DNA from: Acanthaster planci
Lineage: Eukaryota > Echinodermata > Asteroidea > Valvatida > Acanthasteridae
NCBI RefSeq assembly: GCF_001949145.1
Contig: NW_019091418.1
Location: 2,199,871 to 2,263,870 of the forward strand
DNA length: 64,000 nucleotides
Direction: 5' to 3'
In this document: piece by piece, positions 1-13,200 of the stretch
Position numbering within the stretch: the first letter of the stretch is position 1
Layout: the number at the start of each line of letters is the position of its first letter
The notes under the pieces: model-generated
Database searches by the model: none
What the model was told of the DNA's origin: nothing
The model's input: only the letters and a program-made list of their open reading frames with translations
Made by a program: the position numbers and the translations under genes

Positions 1-954
1 TTCTTCACTTAGACCCTTTTCCCCATCACCATGCTGGGTCTGTGAGTCTCTTGACCTAGCGAAGGACTACCAAGGACTTTGAGCTGCACCCATGTCCAAT
101 GGTCAAGTTGGATCAAGCAAGATCAAGATCACAGCTAAGCCTGGTTTAGTTATTTTGTTAATATCTTGATTGTATAAGGGATTGCATTTTTTTCTGTATA
201 AGTCATTTTGGTTCCTTTTCCAGTTATTGATTGGATTGCTTTGAATCCTGTGTTTTGGATTTAAGTGTATGTTTTAAATTGCCTGTCCATCCACTGTTGG
301 TATTTCTTGTATATCGCCATGTACTTTGAGTAATTGTATTTGTAGTGTATTCTAGCAATAAGATTATTTGAGGATCAACATAAGAAGCTGTCCGTTTGGA
401 TTCTTTCGAGCAGATTTCCCTTGTAAAACAAATTATCGGACCGGCACAGGTCTCGACTATGACAATCGATAGCCAACCTGTGACAATATTAAAATCATTT
501 TACAAATCAACTTTTTTGCTCATCACAAAAAAAGGTGTGGGATGATTCCACGGCCCATCATCTCACCACCAAAGGTGGGGAGATATATAACCTACCCCCT
601 CAGGATTTGTGTAAATGAGAAAAACAAATTATTGGCAACAGTACTTTCCAACATTACTTCAGTCTAAGGCCCGCCCCCCAGGAAACGCTGTGTCAATACT
701 ATGGAGGTGACTTTACAACATTCTGTGTTGACCGGTCACTGCTGCTATACCCATTTCACTTTGTTAACCAATCAACTGTGGCGATTACCTGACCGCAAAT
801 AACGCGGGCTGCAGCCCAAGGCAGCCTGCAACCCAACCCCCCAGCTCTCGTTTTTTATGACAAAAACCGCAAAACTTAGTATAAAGAGTAAGTTCGGGCA
901 GGATTAAGGTACCAACTTTTACGACATTGTGCTGGTAATGCTTGGCCGATTTGC
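1..954. other. No gene recognised
   Basis: This is AT-rich non-coding sequence. I see no splice-consistent coding exon, RNA gene or clear repeat in it. The short open frame at its right end (minus strand, about 785-955) runs on from the polymerase relic, but its residues no longer match the polymerase family. It probably marks the broken edge of that relic. Confidence 0.5.
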
Positions 955-3900
955 GTAACTCAATATTTTTATCGATATAGCTCTCATCCAAGGCCACTGT
1001 TTAAACGACATAACGCGATGCACCTTTTTAAATTCTAATCCTAGTTCTAAATATTTCTGTAAAGTTTGGTAATAAACCACGTATTTATGATTGGTACCTA
1101 AGGTGGCCACGAGTTTGTTTACTTGTGATACAAGTTCGCCGTTGTAAATTAATTTTTGCTGGTAGCTTGAAAAACCATTCATTAGCTAAGGCACTACTAA
1201 ATTTTCAGGCGCTAGTGGGAAGTCATTGTGTTTGTCGTGCAAGTCTTGCGGATAGTCACTTCAAACATGTACCCAAACATGTACCCAAGCGTGTCATTTG
1301 GTGGAATTTTAAGAATAAACTCAGGGGTAAACTCGTCTAAGTTTTCAACCCACTTAAACTCACCCACGGACATGGCCCAACAGTATAAATTATTTGCGTC
1401 TAAGTACATGATATGAGACTCTGGCTTAATGGGGTCATAGTCTGGTAAACTCAAATTGTTCGCTTTTGCAAAGCACTTTTCACCCACGCTAAATATACCA
1501 CTTCTTTTTGCCCTTTCAAAGAACAGGTGCTTATCAATATCTGTCAATAGTTCCAGTTTAAAACCCGTGTGCTTTAACAACGCCGTTCCAAGATAAGCCA
1601 GGCGACGTGTAATAGTTGGCTGAGTCAAGGCCGTAGTGCTGTTTACAGACTTTACGAAAGTTCTCAAAAACACCCGCTAGCAATAACACGCCCGTTTACA
1701 CATATAGGTCGTGGTAGGTGCCTAGGTTTTTGCAGTTAAAAGCTTGCCAAACTGTCTGTGCTCTGAGGTGTTCTTTCTCGGTCACGGTAGACTGCTTTAG
1801 AGAACTGTAAAACGAGTCTCTAGGCGGTAAGTTGGTCTCTTCAAACCTATAAAAAGAGTTGATGTATTCATAAGGGGAAAATCCCTTTTCAAACAACATA
1901 TCTGTGTTTTCTGGGAATCTTTCACATTATTGAAGCAACCAAAGTCTTCTTTAGAACAGTTTTTAATACCAACCGATCTAGCGAGGCTGCCATGAAGTAA
2001 AACGAGTCTAAAAACCTGAGTTGACCAAATGAAAACGAGATGTAGTTTTCAGTGTTTTAGCAACTAATTTGATTTCGTTCCCGTTAAACTCGTGAGCGCC
2101 TTGCATAATTAAGTGCGCGTCGTGTTTCTCCAAGTTGTGTAAAATAATCAGTCGGAATGGGCGTTCGATACGGGACGACTTTAAGTTTTAAGTTGCAAAA
2201 AGCGTGCGCTGGGCCTCTGAACTTACCAGTCACTTGACAGTGATCTTTCACTTTTCTAAACCTGTTAATTAGCTTACCACGTGACATACAAAAAACTCTT
2301 TGAACTGGATTTGTTTGTAGTACTGTTTGCTTCTTTTCCCTTCTTTTTTCTGGGTTCTTTGAGTATTTTACATTTACACTGAGTATTTGGCGTTTTGTCA
2401 ACGAGTCTTTCACAGCTCCAGCAGCGGTTGCAGTTTTTGTAGATCTTTAGAACTATTCAGTCCAAACCCGACGGATTTTTGTCTCTTAAATCCTCGTTTA
2501 TCTTGTCTACTTCTTCAGAAAGTGACCTAACAAAATCACCTGCTGCGCCTTGGCCTCTGTAGGTCTTTAGCTAGTACATTTACCGTCACATCTGACAACC
2601 GCGTACGAGTAGCCACAGGGTTTTTGGATTTGTATTTTGATCGTGTTAGATTTTTCGTTGGGTAATTTTTCTAAAACAGACTCAAAATCAGCGTCAATGG
2701 CAAAAGGGGTAACTTGTTTGTTCTTATAGTTGTCAAATTGTAAAATGGTTTTGCCTTCGGCGGGTAATTCGACTTTACTGGGAGCTGCATCTAACCCTTG
2801 GCAATCTTCTTTGTGTCTGGTTAACTTTTCTTCTGTCTGAAAGTGCGGCATGCGGTTAAAACACCAATATTTTTTATGTTCCTGTTTACCAACGTCACCC
2901 GTCAACCGAAAAAAGTTTTTAATCCAGCAATAGTGGCTCCTTGCACCTTGGGTAAAGTAAATTCGGCCCACCTATAAGCGCTTACTTTTGCAAACAATGT
3001 AAAGACCGTTTTTGTCGTAACCAAACACGTTGATTGCTAAATCATTTTGTGATTCGATGCGTGGGAGTTGTGAAATTGGTGTCGGAAAGCTTATGTTTGT
3101 GAAATTTAGACAATCTGCTTCTGTGTAAGTCGAGGTGCGCTTGTCGTTCATATCATATTTTGAATTAACTTTAATTTGACTTTTTACGTGGGCTGAATAC
3201 AATTATAAAGCTGCTCTCAGTGCCCATGCACTGCCGGTCGTTGTTTTGGACGTTGGTGATTGCTTTTTTTGTGCCCCAATTGTGCAGGTAGTGGAATGTA
3301 AGTCGCACCCACCGGGTTGTATTTGACCAGGTTGATGTAAAAAGCGACAACTTTATCAAAGATCCATCCCGATCCTTGTTGTGTATGAGCCTCCATGTCC
3401 TCTATCTGTTTTTGCCTCTGATCAGCAACTGCCTTTTTTACGTCGGCTTTATTTGCAACTAATTTATTTTCGCTCGGAAAGGTAAATACGCCAAAGTCGG
3501 TTTGGTCGGGTTTTTCCAATCTAAACTGCACTTTTAGAGCCATTTGCAGTTTGTAAGAATCAGTTTCCTTTAACTCCTCTAACGCTTTCTTCTCGACGAA
3601 AGTCTTGTAAAAATCAAAAAAGTGCACAAGGTGGTATTCAAAAAAACTGGGTATCAACTCCCTATTGCGGTAGTTACCCTGAAAGCGCCTCACGTTTCTA
3701 ATGTCGACTGCAATTTCCTCGGGCTGAGTGTAATTTTTATCGCTTCAATAAAGTCTTGTTTAACATATCTGTCTTTGTGTGCAAAAGAAATATTGTTTTT
3801 TTGAATCGTTTTCAACAGCTGGCGATATGACTGAGGCGGGAAGTATCTAAATTGCCTTTGGTCTGCCCGTATGGCTTCAACGAGCTCTGGTTTGGTGAGG

Positions 3901-4017
3901 AATTTACGCTTGGGTGCCGATAGTGGGATTTCATAACGCTTGACAAAAATCTTCTAAAAACGCCTTCTTAAATCGATTAAAGGTCGATAGTAGAGGTCTG
4001 TGTTTTGGGGTTTTCAT
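955..4017 (-). pseudogene. Degenerate protein-primed family B DNA polymerase (Maverick/Polinton-type), copy 1
   Basis: This is a broken family B DNA polymerase of the protein-primed type that replicates Maverick/Polinton-like elements. Going 5' to 3' on the minus strand it shows an N-terminal region (4017 to about 3200), a conserved pre-exonuclease block ending in NVFGYDKNGLY (about 3000), the exonuclease I motif in IDADFES (about 2690), a zinc-like block with DHCQVTGKFRGPAH (about 2220), polymerase motif A in YLDANNLYCWAMS (about 1390) and the KKVHRVMSFKQWPWM block (about 1000). At least five frameshifts or stops split it. It ends just before motifs B (K..NNS.FG) and C (YTDTDS), which are absent, so it cannot make an active polymerase. 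No integrase is visible beside it. Family assignment is from motif recognition; the decay is seen directly. Confidence 0.85.
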
Positions 4018-5700
4018 GTCTCTATTTGTATATAGGTTTTGAAAATTTTTCTCATTTTTTCTATTAACTTGACTTGACATGTTTTTTTATATATTGTTAT
4101 TTTTATATACAGTCCGTTTATTTAAGGCGGTTGTACACTGTAAGAAGTCACGAGTTCAGGCCGGGAAAGTCGCGACTTGTAGCGACCGGGTATTAAAGTC
4201 GAGGAAAACTCCCTTTTCTTTGTTTCAGAGCCACGGGGTCAGAGGTCTAGGTTGTTTGTGTGAGGTCTGGGCAGGTTGGCGCACGTAGCGAGTTGTTGAC
4301 AAAAAAAGTGCGCCGGGGTCAAAAGGTCAAGCCGCTGAGTGAAGTGGGAAACCCCGGCAGAGAGGAGGAAAGAGGGTAAAAGGGGAGGTGACCCAGAACC
4401 GGCATATACCTACTACTGTGTCTTTCTTATGTCTGTCTCAGGATGTCATCACAAGTATCTCAAAATCATCGATCAAAGGTTTTTAAATGTCAAAGAGTTT
4501 TTTCAGGGTATCTTTAAATAATGGGAGATAATCCTGAAAGAAATGAAGATATCTTAGATAATCAAAGGTAACTTTAACTTGAACAGATGTCACTAAGGTG
4601 CGCCATGTGCACATGGACAATTAGCACACAGCAGCCGTATGCAGCATTGCACAGACGATAAACAGCCATTTTGGTTCCAAAGTCTGAAGTTGGCGCCACT
4701 ATATACAGGCACGAAATGGCACAGAGGCGTAACGTACCCCCCCCACACACACACATGTCCAATCCCTATACATACTCCAGCCTATGGTTACTTAGATGTC
4801 TGAAAAGAATTCCTGAGATACCAGTATAACAATGACCAGCAAAAAGGCGGGGGCGCTCTCTTTCCAATAGTTTGCTTCATATTGTTGCTCTCGCAGCTCT
4901 CATAATACAGCTCTGCATGTAAACCACATTTTAAAGTGGACCCTTGGTGCATCGTATTTCGCAAGGGGGATTTACCAGACAACAGAGCACTGAAATCACG
5001 GCCATGACCCTAGATCACGCCACCTGTGCATCAGCTTTCCTGGCATTGTGCAGACGGTGCGGCCCTGGGATTGTTTAGGCCTATTCTCATTATTCACTCG
5101 TTCATAGTCAGTGATGCGTACTGCAGGGAACTCTAGTGAGGGGCATTACGGCAAACAAACCCTGTAGTCTGCAGAACTGCTAGGCTGGTGTCTCCAAACC
5201 ATAGAGCAAGGAAGTCAAGCAAGTTGAGAGTGATACATTACTTAATGTGGATATGTCTCACTAGCCCACTGCCGATCATTTTTCCCTACCAATTTTTTCC
5301 TGGACTCTTTTTCATTAGGAGAACAAGCCGTGTCCTATAACTAACTGATGGAACAGTTTGCGAAGCAGTTGTAAGACAATGGACTTAATTTCTATGAAGA
5401 AATCGTCTGGTTACTGGGCGAGGAGCGGTGTGTTGCGAAAATTGAGTTCAAAGTTGGTCACGGTTTCAAATAAAGATGTCATCCTTTTTGGGAGCACACG
5501 TACACAGAATAACGAGGAAAACACAAATAATTTATGTGACATTTAGAGCAAAAGGTCGTAGCCTTTAACTTTACAGTCCTGGGGCGAAACAGGGAAGCTG
5601 CGCAGACTTGTGTTTAGTCTGGGCACTGAAAATTCGTGGCGTGTAAATCATGCATTAAACATGCACGCGGCAACCAATCAGAGGCGCGCATTACCTAAGG
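4018..5700. other. Intergenic, no gene seen
   Basis: There is no convincing coding exon here. A short CA/C-rich tract (about 4736-4756) is the only simple repeat. The right end becomes GC-richer towards the putative leader exon of the next gene. Confidence 0.5.
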
Positions 5701-5857
5701 TCTGGGCGCTGGCTGCCTGGGTTGCCGGGACTTCCCAAGGTGGCAGCGTGCTAACCAGAGCTCTGTGGAGTTGTGTTGTCTTCTGAGTTGTGAGTGTAAA
5801 TCTCACGTACGACCGCTGGTGGTTGGGGATCTACCTCAAGTGTGCCCGGTGCGATAG
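5701..5857 (+). promoter_or_regulatory. Putative promoter and non-coding leader exon of the EF-hand barrel gene
   Basis: This is a locally GC-rich stretch that ends in a strong splice donor, ATAG|GTAAGTG, with GT at 5858. The first coding exon of the downstream gene is preceded by a pyrimidine-rich tract and TTGATTCAG at about 7220, only 14 bases before the ATG, so its 5' UTR is probably split by an intron of about 1.36 kb. The leader's transcription start cannot be placed from sequence, and the left coordinate is nominal. The donor and acceptor are seen; pairing them is inference. Confidence 0.4.
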
Positions 5858-6373
5858 GTAAGTGTGGTGCTTGTTCTCATTTGCTGGAGCTGCCGATTAT
5901 ATCAGATCTCTTTGAAGATTGGTGGAGTGTTAGACAGTCTCGTTTAGGGTTATAGCGTTAGGGAACCCGTGTGAATCAGTTAATTGGGGAATTAGTAGAG
6001 CTTAGACTAGAAGGATTATGTGCCATTTTTCCCTGCTTGTTGGCATAGCGACGATTGGTTGCAGTCCTGGTCTGGGAGCTTGCTTTCCTCGTTGAGGTTT
6101 ACTGGGTGCAGGTTTCCGTTACAGTCTAGTGAGGACTATTAATAATCGCCTTCTTAATCAACTTGTGTTATTTCATAATAACTTGAAGTAGGTGAGGGTT
6201 ATTTAAGTCACCTTAAACCTTGTTGCAGTTTCGGAACTGTAATTGCTTAGTAAGGCAGTATAGATTATTGTTGTATAAATCTACCCTGTTTTACTGTATA
6301 ATTACGGAGATTGTATTTGCTTGTGTGGTCAAGACTTATCATTATAAGCCATTGGTAGATTATTTATTTAAAC

Positions 6374-6492
6374 TTGAGGGTTACCTGGTCATTGAGGGTT
6401 TCCCTGATCACCGTGAGGGTTATCTGGTTATTGTGAGGGTTACCCTGATCGCTGTGAGGGTTATCCTGATCACCGTGAGGGTTACCCTAGTG
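6374..6492. repeat. Minisatellite, 21-bp unit, about 5.7 copies
   Basis: Tandem degenerate copies of GAGGGTTACCCTGATCACCGT. It lies in the inferred 5' UTR intron of the downstream gene. Because the period is a multiple of three the array stays open in one frame, which explains the small open frame there; I do not regard it as coding. Confidence 0.85.
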
Positions 6493-7234
6493 TAGGTTAA
6501 AGATAAGGTTGATTAATCACGTTCGTGGTGCAGTTGATCACGTAAGACCACCTACCCGTGAGGATCATTTTGTACATAATTAATTGCCAATGTATACATG
6601 TATAAAGGATAAATGAGCACTGACATCGAATATACCAATAATAGAAATGGCCTTTGAAACCAGTGGTCACCGTGAGGTTTAGTTCAGTCCCGTATCACTT
6701 GTATTGACATTTATTGGAACCTGTATTGACATTGGGATCAATTACCTAATCACAGAGCGGTGGTAAACTTTCACCAAACGAACAGCTCCTAAGGCACAGT
6801 CCACCGTACGTTAACTGATATCCCCCTTGCGTATGCATAGCCGCTCATTCTTGCGTAAGGTTAAATATATTTGTGGGGTTAGGCCAGGTCAATTCTATCT
6901 CCGATCAGGCCAGTATGCTGGTCCGCCACAAAAAGTTGTCAGTTGTCTCGTCACAGTACTATATTGCGTAAAATTCATTTGAAACATCACCCCTCTGGAT
7001 TTTCCAGCTTTTCCAGAATACACGCTTTTGAAAGAACAAGTCTGCTTTACCTTAAGGCATTACTTCCACAAAAAGTGCACGTAATTTGGAGAATAAAAAT
7101 TAACTTCTTAAGCTTCACACTTACGTTCGACTGCATTCTGCAGGATCATAATTAGGGGAATTAGGTAGAAATGCCAAGATATTTCTCTTTCACTGTCATA
7201 TTTTTCTTTTTGTTGATTCAGTGAGCAGAACAAA

Positions 7235-10200
7235 ATGGCTTCGAAAAAAATGCAACCACTGGTTAAGGCCTACCAGCGGGATGTTACAAAGGCACTGGAG
7301 AAGTACCAGGTTCTCCGTGACTTGGATATCTTCGTGTTGGACAACTCGATCCGAGAGAGCACTGTGGGACAGCTGCGGGGCCACACCCTGGAGAGCAAGT
7401 GGCAGATTTATGAAGAGGTGAAGAAGTGTGGATTCAAGCATACCATCGTGGCCTCCTTTTCGCATATGACTCGTGTGGATGACATCTTCATCATGCAGCT
7501 GAAGGAAAGAGGGGAGGACCCAGAAGGCCTGTGGGCATTCTCCGAGATCACTGCAGGTATTTCTTAATTATCATCACCCAATCATCGGGATGAAACATTT
7601 CCAAAAGTATCATTGTTTCAATAAGTGCAAAATTAAAAGTCCATTTACTTTTAAAAGTTTTGCACTACTGCAAATTCAAAGCATGCAATTCGATTTTGTT
7701 TACAGGGTAAGTATAAAAATTGGACATTTTATGGCTGCCCAATTTTTTATTATGTAGCTATCATATACCCTGTGGAGTAGAAGCCAGTCAGACTTCGTCT
7801 GAAATCATTAAATGTCTTCTGTACATTCGTGCATGAAACCAAAAGAACTGCAACAAACACCAAAAGAAGGAGGAAGACTTGGTCAAAAAGTACATGTGAA
7901 AAAATCGTGTATTTAAATGTTGCCGCACAATAAAACAGAGGCTAATATTACAACTGACTGTTAAGCATAAAAATCCCTCTGCTGTGGACACTGGAATTTC
8001 TCCAAAATCTCTCGCTTTTAGTGATCCCTTGGGAAAAGACTGCTGATTTAAGAAAGTGGCTTACATTTAAGTTTCAATCATATCAGCACATCTAGAAATT
8101 TCATTGAAATGTTATCTGAGAATCATGTTCATTATTTTGTAATCAGGTGCAAAATGCAAGATACCAGACACTGTGAACGTTCCCGTTGGTATCCGAAAAT
8201 TGCAACCAGCGGGCCTTTACAGCGTAATCTTTGAGGTGGATCTGGGTGATATTGTGTATGACTTCAGCAAGTTCTCTATAAGTGACATGTGCGCACTGCT
8301 TAGCAAGTGGATCGACTGGTGCTTCGAGAATCTCAGCCCCAAGGCCAAGATGATGTTCAGCTTCCGTGACCTCCCTGACGTCATGCCTGAACACTCTGAT
8401 CGAGTGTTTGAGGTAGTATCCTACCTAGCCAACCTGCCGCCCAATCGCCGTCCCTTTGGCATGATGTTCGAGGAGCCGAGAGGGAAGTCTTTGCCAGAGG
8501 AGTGCGGCATGTGGGCCCGATATATCCGTAAAGTCATGGAAGACAACAAATGGAAGGGACATCTGCTTGTTCACGTCCACGAAAAGTTTGGCTACTGTGA
8601 TGCGACAGCTCTGCAAGTGAGTCGAAGTTATGTATTTTTCTCTATAATTAACTGGTCAGGTGTCGATGTCCACAATATTGTAGTATAAACAGCAGTCACT
8701 AGATCTGTTATAGGAGAGAGTTCAACAGTTATCATTGAGAGGGGAGAAGGTTGTTTGACATAAAAGATTTTTATTTCTAACCTTGTGTTTCTAAGGTTGT
8801 GTTTATACTCAAAGATGTGTTCCTATTTGGGGTGCTGGAGAGAGGACAATAAAGAAATTTGCACTTTTAGGGTTGGCAAGAAAATCCCAGATAGAGACGA
8901 GAGGTAAGACACAATCGATCCCTCATGGGAAAGAGCACATGTAAATAAAGCTTGACATCATTATGTTTTAGGTTTCAGCCTAGGAAATAAAACCCAACTT
9001 TTCCTTTTATTACTTAAAGGGGTTTGAAGCCAGGTTTTAGAAGTGGAAGGCGAGGAAAAGGTCACTTCTCAAACCTGACTCTAAAATACTTCGGTCTTTT
9101 TTACTCCAATTATATTGGTTGCAAAGGCGTATTCTGTTTCGTGGATCTTATTTTCTATTAAGGTTCAATCGGAAGACCAACTATGCAGGGTGTCTTTAAA
9201 AAAGAAACCTAGATAAATTTGTTTGTTTCTTGAATGTAACTAATTATTCATGTAAATGTAGATTTTCCCCCGCCGAATTCGTCATCTTCACAGTCAAATT
9301 CATTATTGTTCATTCGTATTCCAACACTTTTTTTAATCTGGTTGCTCCCATGTTTCTTTTTCATACAATAGACTTCGAACTCGTTCACAGGCGTCGAATA
9401 GTGTAGTGTAACAAATTCAGTTTAGAACTAATTTGATTGAATTGGACAGTGTATAACCGTCATTCGATTTCACGCTGGATAACTGGAATGAGAAATTCCT
9501 CCTGAATTTTGCTTTCAATTTCGTTTATGGGAAATCATGTTCGTATTTTGAACCCTTCAAATTAGAAAACTTCAAGGTAAGAGGAATATACGGCAAATTG
9601 AGATGCGCAAATTAAACTGAAAGGGAACCTACCAGTAGAAAACACGCTGGAAATGTGTTACACCTATTGACTTGAATGTATACTTTTATTATCTCAAACA
9701 AATCAAGAATACAGTTTATTTGCTCTAGCACTGATTGCCTGTTTAATCAAAATGTAGACATGAAACTCTCCCTTGACCTTTATAGTGGATGCGGAAAGAA
9801 AAATTCTTTAGATGTAATTACTGATTTGTAATTTCTTTGTTTTATACACAAGAAACACACTCCCTCTCTCTCCGTAAACGTGCATGTATAGTAAAATTTT
9901 GATTCTCTTCAACAATGGCTTATTTTCTTTTTGGTCACATTTTTAAAGTACAGTTTTTGCATATTTCATTTTATTTTCTCATCCTTTTTAGACATTTCCC
10001 AATTTGTCTATATGTGGGATATAAATAATTCTACTTCGCTGTTATTCATTCTTTCATAACAATTCAAACAGAAATAAAACACGAATTAAAAAATTAACAA
10101 ATAAGCTTTGATCAATAGTTATTTTTATAGAGATCTCTACCCATGAACCAATTGAATCCTTCCATGAAATATTTTGCATACATTAGTAAAAGGGAAACGA

Positions 10201-13200
10201 GAATGACAAGATTTAACTTTAAATGAATAACATACTTTCATTTTATTTCATTTCATTTCGGGTGAGCCAAATCAGTAAACATACTGGTTTCCACTCGGGC
10301 CCTGCGTGTTTCAGTTTAAAAACAAAAGCACCATAAAAAAGACATTAAAGTCTTTTAAAAGTAGTAAAACTAAATTACAACATAAATTTACAAGAACAAA
10401 ACTAATATAAAATATACGTAAATTAAAAATGGCAATGTACATGTATGTATGATACACACACGTATAAGTAATACAGAGAGCAGAACATTGAGTAATATAT
10501 ACTAATGAAAATAAAAATAGAAAGTAAGACACAAATATAGAAAGATATGTGTATTATGTAAGCAATAGTTGAAAAGCTCAGTTTTAAAAATTGGAAGAGA
10601 CTCAATTTGTCTGAGATTATTCGGCAGATCGTTTCACAGTTTAGTCCCAGAAACAGCAAAGCTCGAGCGCAGGCTTTCCGTCTTGGCTAAGGGAACCCTC
10701 AGAGTAAGGTTATTATTTTGCCTCGTGTAGCTGTTAGTAAATTTTGAGAATAGATCTGCCACATACTCTGGACACAAATGGTACATGCATTTATATACTA
10801 GAATGTTTTTTTTAACAAATCTTATCGGTAAAACTTAACCATTTCAATTCATTAAACATATCAGTAGAAGCCGTTCGGTATTAACAACCAAGAATTAATC
10901 TGGCGTCTCTTTTCAACACTCTGTTGAGCAACTCACAGTGTGCATGGTAACGGCCTCCCCAAACAGTACTGCAATAATCTAAACTTTGTAATACATACGC
11001 TTTAACTAAAGTATGTAGACTGCTTTTAGGGATGTTGTGGCGAATTTTACTTAACATGGCTAGTTTGGAGGAAATATTATTTTTAATATTATCAACATGG
11101 GGAGACTATGTGAGTGTTTCGTCAATTGTAACTCCTAAACACTTATAGGACGTAACTTGTTCAACTATATCGCTATTAAGAACGATATTAAGGTCAACAG
11201 AGATCATCCTTTGTTTCGAGCCGATAATCATAAACTTGGTTTTGGCAGCATTAATTATCATTTTATTTTGGACGACCCAATCATGGATATTAGCCGTGGC
11301 TATGTTAAGACTACGCTCAATTTCGTCTCGGGTGGAGGAGCTACACGTTATTGTTAGAGTCGTCCGCGTACATGTACAGCCGACAGTTTTTAGGAATGCA
11401 TGGAGATATATCACTGGTATAAATTATAAATAACAGGGGTCCCAAAATGCACGAATCCCACAAATGCTTTCCGATTCACAAAATTGAACGCCAAAACACA
11501 TACCGCGGGAGTGTCCGCGCGAATTTCAATGCTGACCATTCACTTCTTTAATAAAAAAGATTGCGCAATCGCATGCTCTTAGAATGAAATTGAATTATCA
11601 GTTTTGGTCTTTGAATGGTGATCTAGATCTTCAATCTATTTCGTACTAATTTAATGAAATTGTCGCTAATTCGAGCGCGAAGATGATGAATTCGGCCGGG
11701 AAAACCTATAGTAACCATCATCTGCAAAATGCATGATACCCATTTAAAAGCGATGAGAACAAAGGCAGATGTTGCGTTTAAAGAAGAGGGGCATGTTTGG
11801 GGACATTGGATCAAGCTGCCGCAAGAATGAGCTCCTATTTGTTGTACTCTTGGAATTAGTGATTTATGTATTGTATTTATGCTCTTTGTTTTTTCTTTAT
11901 AAGTGCTTCACGCTGTGCATACCTGTGATGCATCTGGTTTAAAGCTATTTCTGGTCCATTAAATCAAGTTTTGCTCAGTCATGCGTGACGGGAATATGAT
12001 TTTCTTGATGTTTTAAGAAAGAGGACATCATGCTGAAACAGATTATATTTACCATCGATAAAAATGATCCATCACATTTTCAGAAACTGATTCATCTTAT
12101 TTCCGTTTTTTAAAACACACTGCATTACTTTTAATTCAAGATTTCCTGAAAGTTTGTAACTTGAGGCGCATTAAATTAATCCACAACTGCAACTAGGATA
12201 AATGCAACGTTGTTCACGATATGCAACGATATTCAATTAACGATATCAGACCTAGTTTTAAGGCGCCGAGTCAACTGAATTTTCTGTGCTTCCTATCAGG
12301 TTCTTATGGATGGTGCAGACGGCATCTGGGCCAGTGTTTGCGCTGAGGGTGCGTCCATGGGTAACGCCCCATCCTGCGTCACCTTAATGAACCTCATCCG
12401 GCTCGGCAACAAGAAGGTTCTGAAGAGGTTCAACTGCACTTACCTGAGGAAAGCCGCCATCAACGTGACCAAAATCACCACAGGGAAAGACCCGCACATC
12501 AAACAGCCGGTCTTCGGTGCGCGAGCCATTGACTTCGTCTTTGATCTCAAGCAGGAGGAGTTCGACCTGGCCAGCTTCTTTGGTGAGAAGGCTCCCGTGC
12601 GAATCAGCACCATGGCCAGCAAGGAGATGATCCGTCAGCGCATGGTCGATCTCTTTGGAGACGATCCACAGTTTACCTTGGATCTGGCCTACAAGATGAA
12701 GGAGCTTATTCTGGAAGATCTTCGCACTGGCCGGTGCGAAGAGTATTTCCTTTACGTCTACCTCACATTCCCTAAACATATCAGACAATTATACAAGTGT
12801 ATTGACCTTGCCAAGTTGATGGCAGAGTTTACCACAAATATTACCGTCTATTTTCATGTTAATCAAATGTTAATCAATGACAGACTTCTCTTCCAAACAG
12901 AATTCTCTAGTTCCAGTTAATAGAGTGACAATGCAGGATCGTGTTTCCTGTGTTCTATACTCCCGATTTTTCGAAGGCTTAGCATCAGGGTAAACAAAGT
13001 TGATAGGGTTTTTCTTTTTTTTACATGTTTTGAAATATATTAGGAAGGAAGAATACATGAGCATGGTGGGTCTGGCCTTGCTGTTTGATCGAGCTGGAGG
13101 AAGTCTGAACCAGCGAATGAGAGACGCCATCGACCAGTTCCAGGTGAAAGGGGAGCACGCTAAGAACCTACTTGTCAAAGTTCGCGAGATATGGGACGAG

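Noticed and set aside
6220-6495. 91-codon frame with repeated VRVTLI-like peptide
   Set aside because: It is produced by the 21-bp minisatellite and has no start context or conserved domain.
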